Assembly (NCBI RefSeq): GCF_039522005.1
Contig: NZ_BAAADA010000057.1
Coordinates: forward strand, 1 to 17,899
Length of the DNA: 17,899 nt
Direction of reading: 5' to 3'
Origin: Alkalibacterium indicireducens
Lineage (GTDB): Bacteria; Bacillota; Bacilli; Lactobacillales; Carnobacteriaceae_A
Part shown: positions 7,806 through 13,660 of the stretch, piece by piece
Layout: each line of letters opens with the position of its first letter
How positions within the stretch are numbered: position 1 is the stretch's first letter
Program-made: the position numbers and the translations under genes
Notes under the pieces: model-generated
Database searches by the model: none
The model's input: only the letters and a program-made list of their open reading frames with translations
What the model was told of the DNA's origin: nothing

Positions 7806-7834
7806 TTGAAAGTCAGATGTATACACGGTAAACT
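7806..7834 (+). promoter_or_regulatory. Putative promoter of the PAP2 phosphatase gene
   Basis: TTGAAA (7806-7811), a 17-base spacer and TAAACT (7829-7834) lie about 40 bases before the start codon. It is divergent from the guaC promoter 50 bases away. Confidence 0.5.
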
Positions 7835-7875
7835 GGTAAATTGAAAACATAAATAGGTTGCGAAAGGATAGAATA

Positions 7876-8568
7876 ATGGAAGAAGCAAAAGAATATATAG
7901 TTAATAAATTCGGCAAGCCAAAAAATCTGTTTATCCTGGCCATGGTGCTCAGCATTCCATTTCTCTTTTTAGTCTGGATGAGTTTTTATGACTGGGGATT
8001 CATCGGTCTACTGGATGAAGTGATAGGGAACGAGTTTCATGAAGAGAGACGAGCTCTTCTGACATGGGGATTCATCTTTGTCACACGTCTGGGTGATGTC
8101 TGGTTCGTGGGACTGTTTACGATCCTTTTTTCTCTCTATATCTGGCGTTTCAGAAAAAACACGCGACTGGCGGTCTGGTATTTTCTGACAGTCAGTGTCG
8201 GAGCCGGAGGTGTGAACCAGCTGGTCAAGTTTTTCTTCAGACGACCACGACCAACACACGTTGAGCATCTGATTGTTCAGGGCGGCTACTCATTTCCAAG
8301 TGGGCATGCCATGGGTTCGATCATTACTTATGGTGCGCTCCTGTTTCTGATTATTCGGGCCAGTAAAAGCTGGAAACCCGTTATCATCGCTTCGTTGACA
8401 CTTATCCCACTGATTGGTCTGATCGGCATCAGCCGAGTGTATCTGGGTGTGCATTATCCGTCAGACATCATTGGCGGCTACTCACTGGGGCTTGCGGTTC
8501 TCTCGCTGAGTATCGGACTTTACAGTGCCTCGCTTCAGAATAAAGGGTACAAGAAAGGTGAACGGTAA
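7876..8568 (+). CDS. PAP2-family membrane lipid phosphatase
   Basis: This 230-residue integral membrane protein has the three catalytic motifs of the PAP2 (type 2 phosphatidic acid phosphatase) family. They are KFFFRRPRP (K118 to P126), PSGH (H144) and SR.....H...D (S186, H193, D197). Five to six hydrophobic segments are visible, with the active site expected on the outer face. Likely substrates are lipid phosphates such as undecaprenyl diphosphate, phosphatidic acid or phosphatidylglycerol phosphate; the sequence does not decide which. The start at 7876 is chosen because AAAGGA lies 7 bases upstream; the longer frame begins with a TTG lacking such a site. A strong terminator follows. Confidence 0.88.
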   Translation: MEEAKEYIVNKFGKPKNLFILAMVLSIPFLFLVWMSFYDWGFIGLLDEVIGNEFHEERRALLTWGFIFVTRLGDVWFVGLFTILFSLYIWRFRKNTRLAVWYFLTVSVGAGGVNQLVKFFFRRPRPTHVEHLIVQGGYSFPSGHAMGSIITYGALLFLIIRASKSWKPVIIASLTLIPLIGLIGISRVYLGVHYPSDIIGGYSLGLAVLSLSIGLYSASLQNKGYKKGER

Positions 8569-8576
8569 ATAAATTA

Positions 8577-8623
8577 ATCCCCCTTGCGAAGGACCTATGT
8601 CCTGCTGCAAGGGGGATTCTTTT
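8577..8623 (+). terminator. Strong intrinsic terminator after the PAP2 gene
   Basis: ATCCCCCTTGC (8577-8587) pairs perfectly with GCAAGGGGGAT (8607-8617). An inner AGGAC/GTCCT stem and a TCTTTT tail complete it. On the - strand it may also serve the small gene at 8642-8839. Confidence 0.85.
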
Positions 8624-8641
8624 ATCTACAGTGCATTTAAT

Positions 8642-8839
8642 TTATATGATACCAATAATCATCGCGATCGCTCCGAAAGCAATGGCTGTCCAGTTCAACC
8701 CTTTTTCATTACTGGCAAGACCGACAGTTCCTAAAATGATTGCTGCTAATCCTAGAGGGATATTCCAGATGAAAAATCCGATCAGGGCTATCGCCATGGC
8801 GGCCCATCCGATGATTTTGCCTACTTTATCTGATTTCAT
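8642..8839 (-). CDS. Small membrane protein (65 residues), unknown function
   Basis: The frame encodes 65 residues with a short charged N terminus (MKSDKVGK) and glycine/alanine/isoleucine-rich hydrophobic segments at about 9-38 and 48-65, joined by a polar ASNEKGLN loop. AAGGAGAG sits about 7 bases before ATG, and a good promoter lies upstream, so it is very likely expressed. The pattern resembles short DUF4190-like membrane proteins, but the family cannot be fixed by eye. Confidence 0.75.
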   Translation of the reverse strand: MKSDKVGKIIGWAAMAIALIGFFIWNIPLGLAAIILGTVGLASNEKGLNWTAIAFGAIAMIIGII

Positions 8840-8880
8840 GATTCTCTCTCCTTGTCTACCTGTCTCACTCTTACTTTAAA

Positions 8881-8909
8881 AGTATACCTTACTTACTGGA
8901 GTCAGACAA
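8881..8909 (-). promoter_or_regulatory. Promoter of the small membrane protein gene
   Basis: On the - strand, TTGTCT (8904-8909), a 17-base spacer and TATACT (8881-8886). The -35 box overlaps the last codons of the upstream oxidoreductase gene. Confidence 0.55.
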
Positions 8910-10044
8910 TTAAGTCAGCTCTTTTTTTGACATAGTCAGCGATTGGATAATCTTCAACGGGAAGCAGAGGCGAGAGCTGTCTAACAAGATCCGCCAGACA
9001 TTTTCCGACTAAAGGACCTGCCGTCAAGCCTGTCGATCCGAGACCGCTGGCTGCATACACGTTTGAAAGATCGGGAACTTCTCCGAAAAATGGAGCAAAG
9101 TCAGAGGTATAGGCTCTAGTCCCAGCCCTGTAAGCTGTAATGGAAGCCTGATGCAGTTCTGTCGAAAAGAAAGCAGCGGCATCATCGATCAGTGTGCTGA
9201 CTAGTTCTTCGTCGATCGTCAGATTGAATCCTTTGTCATTCTCATGCGTCGCGCCTATCACTACTTTCCCGTCTTCAAATGGAATAATGTCCGCTTCGCC
9301 TTCAGGCATGATGACCGGCCAGTTTTCAGTATGATGATCTGCCAGCTGGACTTCCGCCAGCTGACCTTTCTGTGGCCTGATATCAACGTTATAGCCTGCA
9401 GGATCGAGCAGATCCGGGAGCCAGGCTGCAGCGGAGAGAACGACAGAATCAAAAATGCCTTCAGAGTGGTCGGTCAGGACTGAATAGCCCTGATCTGCTC
9501 GCTTGAATCGGGCTTTTTTCTTGATCACTGCAGCCCCATTCTCAACCGCTCGTGATAAAAGCAGCTCAACTAACCGGCCACCGTCAACGCGTGCCCCTCC
9601 GGAAGCCCAGAGTGCTGAATTTTCCCCTTGATAGAGTGGGATTTTCTCTCTTATTTCATCGGCAGTTAAAATAGCGAGCTCACCTATTTCCGGTGCGTCG
9701 AGGCGTCGTTTTTCTCCTATTTCAAGCATTTCAGTCAGATACTCGGGCTTCTTTTTAAACAGAAGGGTGCCGACTTTCTTGTAAACTGAAGAGGGAATTT
9801 CCTTTCCTTGCATGACTTCAGAAAGAAAGTCGGGGTAGAAAGCAGCGCCTTCTTTGACCATGACATACCATTTTTTGTTTCGACGTCTGGAAAGCCATGG
9901 GCTGATTATTCCTGCAGCAGCTGATGTTCCCTGTCCCGTTCCTTCGTCATATATCGTCAAATCGATAGAAGGATCTTTGCTCAATTCATAAGCGGCAGAA
10001 GAACCGACGACTCCTGCTCCAATTATAGCAACGCGTTTACTCAT
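8902..10044 (-). CDS. FAD-dependent amino-acid oxidoreductase (DAO / glycine oxidase-like)
   Basis: This 380-residue protein belongs to the DAO family, which oxidises amino acids or amines with FAD. The N-terminal dinucleotide-binding motif is IIGAGVVG (GxGxxG at 9-14), followed by the acidic residue of YDEG. GTSAAAGIISPW matches the family segment after the first strand. The C-terminal FAD segment ASGLGSTGLTAGPLVGKCLADLV is typical of the family. Length fits glycine oxidase ThiO (about 370) or DadA (about 420). No thiamine or alanine racemase genes are nearby, so the substrate is open. GAAAGG lies 11 bases before ATG. Proximity to dsdA and trpB may reflect amino-acid metabolism, but they are separate units. 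Confidence 0.85.
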   Translation of the reverse strand: MSKRVAIIGAGVVGSSAAYELSKDPSIDLTIYDEGTGQGTSAAAGIISPWLSRRRNKKWYVMVKEGAAFYPDFLSEVMQGKEIPSSVYKKVGTLLFKKKPEYLTEMLEIGEKRRLDAPEIGELAILTADEIREKIPLYQGENSALWASGGARVDGGRLVELLLSRAVENGAAVIKKKARFKRADQGYSVLTDHSEGIFDSVVLSAAAWLPDLLDPAGYNVDIRPQKGQLAEVQLADHHTENWPVIMPEGEADIIPFEDGKVVIGATHENDKGFNLTIDEELVSTLIDDAAAFFSTELHQASITAYRAGTRAYTSDFAPFFGEVPDLSNVYAASGLGSTGLTAGPLVGKCLADLVRQLSPLLPVEDYPIADYVKKRADLIV

Positions 10045-10185
10045 AATGTGTCAAACCTTTCTTTTGCTCTCTTTCCAAGTTTAACATGTCTGGTAAAAAA
10101 GAAAACAGGAAGGAATAAAAATAAAGGTTGTCTGAAATAACTTGATAAGTAGGAAATGTTCAGTATATATTGTTTGCATAAATTT

Positions 10186-10202
10186 ATTAAAACGGTTTTA
10201 TT
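10186..10202. repeat. Operator-like dyad
   Basis: ATTAAAAC and GTTTTATT are inverted copies around a central G (7 of 8 positions match). The AAAACGGTTTT core recalls a weak catabolite-response element but misses conserved cre positions. Confidence 0.3.
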
Positions 10203-10255
10203 AGATATTATATTATGCATAAGTAAAAGTAGAGGAAATAACAGGAGGATAAGCA

Positions 10256-10273
10256 GTGGACAGACAGCTTTGA
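10256..10273 (+). other. Five-codon micro-ORF with a strong RBS (possible remnant or leader)
   Basis: AACAGGAGG lies 8 bases before GTG, which is followed by only four more codons and TGA (VDRQL). In another frame, TTG at 10270 opens a further 21 codons (LKKVSLPTKLKQAG..., stop at 10333). The two pieces could be one small gene split by a frameshift, or the five-codon frame could be a regulatory peptide. No family is recognised. Confidence 0.25.
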
Positions 10274-10414
10274 AGAAGGTTTCTTTACCGACTAAGTTGA
10301 AACAGGCCGGACAGCAGGAAAAAGAAAGAGATTGATTTACATACAGTAGAATCCCCTTCTGGCCACCAGTGATTTAAAAAATTTGAAATCAGTTTAAATT
10401 TCTCAAAAAAGATG

Positions 10415-10443
10415 TTGACGGATCCATTTCATAGGTGTAGTAT
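10415..10443 (+). promoter_or_regulatory. Promoter of the trp leader and trpXYZB operon
   Basis: TTGACG (10415-10420), a 17-base spacer and TAGTAT (10438-10443). Transcription would start near 10450, about 30 bases before the first leader peptide and about 430 bases before trpX. No other convincing promoter was found between 10444 and 10877. Confidence 0.7.
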
Positions 10444-10481
10444 GAGAATCACATTAAAAAACAGACGAAAGGAAGGTCAGT

Positions 10482-10556
10482 ATGCTTACACGATCTGCTC
10501 AATCCAGACAACTGAATATGGCTTGGAACAGCTGGCGCAGATCGTTGTATAGATGA
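10482..10556 (+). CDS. Leader peptide 1 with two tryptophan codons (24 residues)
   Basis: The ribosome binding site GGAAGG lies 5 bases before ATG. The 24-residue peptide ends in MAWNSWRRSLYR, with Trp codons at 15 (10524-10526) and 18 (10533-10535). Trp is rare, so two within four codons right before a tryptophan-type transporter operon is a strong hint of a regulatory leader. The last codons and the TGA (10554-10556) form the 5' arm of a hairpin (10543-10580), the arrangement expected of ribosome-mediated attenuation. A ribosome paused at codon 18 would cover part of that arm. The gene is far too short for a function of its own. Identification as a Trp sensor is inference. Confidence 0.65.
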   Translation: MLTRSAQSRQLNMAWNSWRRSLYR

Positions 10557-10673
10557 AGACTTTCTTTCATAGATACAACGTTTAGAACAAATCTAAATTT
10601 TGTATCTATGCCGGCTCACTTTGACGAGGATTTTTTTACACCGCATAGATGATAAGTTATCTATGTGGTTTTT
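10543..10673 (+). promoter_or_regulatory. Overlapping hairpins of the putative trp attenuator
   Basis: Three stems share sequence. Stem 1 pairs CGTTGTAT (10543-10550) with ATACAACG (10573-10580), plus ATGAA (10553-10557) with TTCAT (10566-10570). Stem 2 pairs CATAGATACAA (10568-10578) with TTGTATCTATG (10600-10610), plus TTTAGA (10581-10586) with TCTAAA (10592-10597). Stem 3 is the terminator at 10640-10669. Stems 1 and 2 cannot coexist. ATCTATG at 10604-10610 could also pair with CATAGAT at 10644-10650 and break stem 3. These mutually exclusive options suggest a folding switch. Confidence 0.6.
10640..10673 (+). terminator. Leader terminator 1
   Basis: ACCGCATAGAT (10640-10650) pairs with ATCTATGTGGT (10659-10669) with one G-U pair and an 8-base loop. 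The U tract is TTTTT (10669-10673), interrupted by G and then more T. Confidence 0.65.
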
Positions 10674-10682
10674 GTTTATTTT

Positions 10683-10730
10683 AAGGCAATTTCCACGATT
10701 CGATTCAATTCGTGGAAATTGCCTTTTTTT
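10683..10730 (+). terminator. Leader terminator 2 (perfect 16-bp stem)
   Basis: AAGGCAATTTCCACGA (10683-10698) pairs perfectly with TCGTGGAAATTGCCTT (10710-10725) around an 11-base loop, and T7 (10724-10730) follows. It lies between the only visible promoter and trpX, so it must be read through or regulated for the operon to be expressed. Confidence 0.8.
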
Positions 10731-10797
10731 GTACCACTAGGAATGGATGGGAAAAAATCTTCAGTCAAATGAGTCTTAATTAAAGGAGTGGATGCAG

Positions 10798-10956
10798 ATG
10801 GAATCTGACTGGGACTGGCGAAATAAAAAACTGACTGACAAACTGATGAATCTAATTAAGAGAGGACCAATCAATCATGAAAAGAAAAGGTATGATCATC
10901 ACTTTAGGAGCTATTCTAGTTTTACTTATCGGAGTCTTTGTTGCCTCGCTGACTAG
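10798..10956 (+). CDS. Leader peptide 2 with WDW motif, overlapping the trpX start
   Basis: AAAGGAG (10782-10788) lies 9 bases before ATG at 10798. The frame encodes 52 residues beginning MESDWDWRNKKL, with Trp codons 5 (10810-10812) and 7 (10816-10818). It runs across the trpX ribosome binding site and 80 bases into trpX in another frame, ending at TAG (10954-10956). The part within trpX has no reason to be a functional protein. Ribosomes translating it would cross the trpX start, whereas ribosomes stalled at the Trp codons would leave that start free. This gives a plausible second layer of Trp-dependent control, by inference only. Confidence 0.5.
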   Translation: MESDWDWRNKKLTDKLMNLIKRGPINHEKKRYDHHFRSYSSFTYRSLCCLAD

Positions 10957-11932
10957 TGCAGATAACGACACGGCTACATATAGCGGGAGCGATAATGGAA
11001 GCGAACAAGCAGGTATTGAGAACGAAGAACTGAGAACAGTAAGGATTGGTATTCTACAGACCACCAGCCATCCCTCACTGGACGAAATTACGGCGGGGGC
11101 AATCGAAGGGCTGGCTGAACATGGCTATGTGGAAGGAGAGAACGCAGAGATCGACTTTCAGAATGCTCAAGGGGATCAGAACCTGATGAACACGATGGCG
11201 CAAGCTCTTGTTGAAGACGGGGCAGACCTGCTGATCGGTATCGGGACACCGGCCAGTCAGGCGTTTGCCAATGCAACCAGTGAGATTCCAATCATCATGG
11301 GCGCCGTGTCCGATCCAATCGGTGCCGGTCTGGTGGAGTCGGAAGACGAGCCGGGAACGAATGTCACAGGTGTGAAGAATCAAGCCCCGGTCGAAGCTCA
11401 GCTGGAGCTGATGAATGCCGTTCTTCCGGAAGTCTCAACGATCGGGCTGTTATACAGTTCAGGTGAGGACAATTCCAGGGCTGAAGCAAAACGGGCAACA
11501 GAAGTGATTGAATCTATGGGTCTTGAACCGGTCACTTATACGGTATCAAGTACGAATAATATTCAGCAGATGGTTGCATCCATGTCTCAGGAAGTCGATG
11601 TGATCTATCTTCCGACTGACAATACGATAGCGAGTGCATTCGACACCGTGGTCAGTGAAGCGGACCGTTACGACATGCCGCTGATTCCGACAGTCGATCT
11701 GATGATCGCTCAAGGTGGGCTGGCCACAGTTGGAATCAATCAGACGCAGATGGGGATCGAATCAGGTCGGATGGCTGCAGAAGTACTGAACGGACAAGAC
11801 CCGAGTACGTTCCCTATTTTTATCCTGAGTGAAGGAGATATTCTGGTCAACCAGAAGAAAGCGGAACGTCTGAACGTCACCATTCCAGAATCTATTCTGG
11901 AGGATGCCGTCATCATCGAAACTAGGGAATAA
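10877..11932 (+). CDS. trpX: TrpX-type ABC transporter substrate-binding protein
   Basis: This 351-residue protein matches the ABC_sub_bind family (periplasmic-binding-like fold), whose Firmicute members next to trp genes are predicted tryptophan transporters. A hydrophobic N-terminal segment (about residues 5-27) is followed by a polar Asp/Ser/Gly linker and then the mature domain, starting RIGILQTTSHPSLDEI. There is no cysteine and hence no lipobox, so anchoring would be by an uncleaved helix or it may be cut after SLTSA. Conserved stretches include GIGTPASQAF, VSDPIGAGLV and YLPTDNTIASA. GAGAGGA lies about 11 bases before ATG. It is the first structural gene of an operon with trpY, trpZ and trpB. 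Tryptophan as substrate is inferred from family and context. Confidence 0.85.
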   Translation: MKRKGMIITLGAILVLLIGVFVASLTSADNDTATYSGSDNGSEQAGIENEELRTVRIGILQTTSHPSLDEITAGAIEGLAEHGYVEGENAEIDFQNAQGDQNLMNTMAQALVEDGADLLIGIGTPASQAFANATSEIPIIMGAVSDPIGAGLVESEDEPGTNVTGVKNQAPVEAQLELMNAVLPEVSTIGLLYSSGEDNSRAEAKRATEVIESMGLEPVTYTVSSTNNIQQMVASMSQEVDVIYLPTDNTIASAFDTVVSEADRYDMPLIPTVDLMIAQGGLATVGINQTQMGIESGRMAAEVLNGQDPSTFPIFILSEGDILVNQKKAERLNVTIPESILEDAVIIETRE

Positions 11933-11948
11933 GAGAGGGAATCAGTTT

Positions 11949-12824
11949 ATGGTCATATCAGCAATTGCACAGGGGCTGCTTTGGGCAGTACTCGGCATCG
12001 GCATTTTCACAACTTATCGGATTCTGAATTTTCCGGATCTGACAGCAGAAGGCTCGTTTCCTTTAGGAGCTGCGGTCGCCGTTACAGCTATTGTCAATGG
12101 ACTGCCTCCCGTATTCGCTATGGTGCTGGCAGTTCTAGCCGGGATGAGCGCGGGTCTGGTAACGGGTCTCCTGTATACGAAAGGAAAAGTCCCAGTTATT
12201 CTAGCCGGTATTCTAGTTATGACGGCACTGCATTCCGTGATGCTGTATGTGATGCAGCGTCCGAACCTGAGTCTTTTAAATCATCCAAGAATATTTAACA
12301 GCCTAGCCTTTTTACCCAATTATTTCGACGCAGTAGTGGTCGGTCTAGTGGTAGTCAGTCTGGTGATTGGTCTGCTGCTTTTTTTCTTCTACACCAGCTT
12401 GGGTCAGGCCTATATTGCGACAGGAGACAATGAAGCAATGGCTCGATCGTTCGGCATTCAGACAGACCGCATGAAAATTATAGGGCTCGTCTTTTCCAAC
12501 GGAATCAATGCGCTGGCAGGCTCTCTCATTGCTCAGAATAATGGCTATGCGGATGTTAATGGAGGAACGGGTGTCATCGTCATTGGGCTGGCTTCACTGA
12601 TTATTGGGGAAGTGGCCTTCAAGGACGTGACTCTGGGCGAACGACTGATTTCCATCGTCATCGGAAGCATTCTGTATCAGCTGCTTCTTCTCGGTGTAAT
12701 CAGACTCGGCTTCGATACGACTTATATCAGATTATTCAGCGCATCCATACTAGCTGTCTGCCTGATGATCCCACAAATTAGGCAGGCGCTTAAACTGGAT
12801 ACACTGATCAGGAAGGAGGGGTAA
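11949..12824 (+). CDS. trpY: TrpY-type ABC transporter permease
   Basis: This 291-residue membrane protein belongs to the BPD_transp_2 permease family (branched-chain amino acid/ribose type), with about eight hydrophobic segments. RILNFPDLTAEGSFPLGAAV near the N terminus is typical of the group associated with TrpX. The cytoplasmic loop GDNEAMARSFGIQTDRMKIIGL is the probable contact to the ATPase. ATG at 11949 is chosen because GAGGGA lies 8 bases upstream; a longer frame from 11904 overlaps trpX and lacks such a site. It is 16 bases after trpX and 3 bases before trpZ, so the three are cotranscribed. Confidence 0.88.
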   Translation: MVISAIAQGLLWAVLGIGIFTTYRILNFPDLTAEGSFPLGAAVAVTAIVNGLPPVFAMVLAVLAGMSAGLVTGLLYTKGKVPVILAGILVMTALHSVMLYVMQRPNLSLLNHPRIFNSLAFLPNYFDAVVVGLVVVSLVIGLLLFFFYTSLGQAYIATGDNEAMARSFGIQTDRMKIIGLVFSNGINALAGSLIAQNNGYADVNGGTGVIVIGLASLIIGEVAFKDVTLGERLISIVIGSILYQLLLLGVIRLGFDTTYIRLFSASILAVCLMIPQIRQALKLDTLIRKEG

Positions 12825-12827
12825 GCC

Positions 12828-13607
12828 ATGACAACACTACTGACTTTAGAGCAAGCAACTAAAACGATCCAGAATCAATCCGATAAGAATACGACGATTC
12901 TGGATCATATAGATCTGACCATCAGAAAAAGAGAGTTTGTTACAGTCCTTGGAGGGAATGGCGCAGGGAAATCGACTTTGTTCAACAGCATCACCGGCAC
13001 GATCGAACTGACCAGCGGCAAGCTTTACATTAAAGATAAGGAAGTAACCAGACTACCTGAAGAAAAAAGAGCACGTCATATCGCCCGGGTCTTTCAGGAT
13101 CCTAAAATGGGGACTGCCCCACGAATGACGGTAGCGGAAAACCTGCTGCTCGCTCTGAAACGAGGGGAGAAGCGGTATCTGCTGCCGAGAAAATTGAAGG
13201 CTCAAAGAGACTCATTCCAAAACCTGTGTGCCTCAGTTGGAAATGGACTTGAAAAACATCTAGATACACCTACGGGGCATTTATCCGGTGGGCAGAGACA
13301 GTCATTGAGTCTGCTTATGGCTACATTGACAAGGCCAGAGCTCCTGCTTCTGGATGAACATACTGCTGCACTGGATCCTAAAACGGCAAAGCGCTTGATG
13401 GAGCTGACACAAGAAGTTATCGAAACTCATCAGCTCACCTGTCTGATGATCACGCACCGGATGGAAGATGCCTTGAAGTACGGCAATCGGCTGATCGTTC
13501 TCGAAAATGGAAGAATCAAACTGGATCTGAATGCTAGAGAAAAAGCACAAATGACGCTGGAAGATCTGTTTGCTCTGTTTGAAGAAGAAAAAGCCCAGCT
13601 TATTTAA
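12828..13607 (+). CDS. trpZ: TrpZ-type ABC transporter ATPase
   Basis: This 259-residue cytoplasmic ATPase powers the TrpXYZ importer. Walker A is GGNGAGKST with K48, the Q-loop is in VFQDPKMG, the signature is LSGGQRQSL (152-160), Walker B is LLLLDEH (D176, E177) and the switch histidine is H210 in ITHRMED. All catalytic residues are present. AAGGAGGGG lies 6 bases before ATG and within the end of trpY, with 3 bases between the genes, a sign of translational coupling. It is followed by trpB after 53 bases with no terminator between. Confidence 0.92.
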   Translation: MTTLLTLEQATKTIQNQSDKNTTILDHIDLTIRKREFVTVLGGNGAGKSTLFNSITGTIELTSGKLYIKDKEVTRLPEEKRARHIARVFQDPKMGTAPRMTVAENLLLALKRGEKRYLLPRKLKAQRDSFQNLCASVGNGLEKHLDTPTGHLSGGQRQSLSLLMATLTRPELLLLDEHTAALDPKTAKRLMELTQEVIETHQLTCLMITHRMEDALKYGNRLIVLENGRIKLDLNAREKAQMTLEDLFALFEEEKAQLI

Positions 13608-13660
13608 CTGTAATAGATTTTCTGATGGGAAAAGTAAATGAACAGGAGAGTGCAAGGATA

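Larger units (their letters stand above)
10045..10414. other. AT-rich intergenic segment upstream of the trp promoter
   Basis: This 370-base stretch has no confident gene. It contains an operator-like dyad at 10186-10202, AT-rich -10-like sequences at about 10199-10216, and a very good ribosome binding site (AGGAGG, 10242-10247) leading only to a five-codon frame at 10256-10273. The - strand promoter of the oxidoreductase gene must lie in its left part but no clear consensus was found. Confidence 0.6.

Noticed and set aside
10256..10273. RF2-like programmed +1 frameshift at CTT TGA
   Set aside because: The +1 frame stops after eight codons and encodes nothing like release factor 2; the CTTTGA match is probably chance.
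10444..10800. T-box riboswitch for the trp operon
   Set aside because: The conserved T-box sequence (AGGGTGGNACCGCG-like) with its UGGN bulge is not present; ACCGC at 10640 is part of an ordinary hairpin.
10444..10876. TRAP (MtrB) binding site of GAG/UAG repeats
   Set aside because: No run of regularly spaced GAG or TAG triplets was found in the leader.
13625..13660. Upstream ATG of trpB
   Set aside because: No ribosome binding site precedes 13625, while AGGAGAG precedes the ATG at 13661, which also gives K87/E109 at the classical positions.
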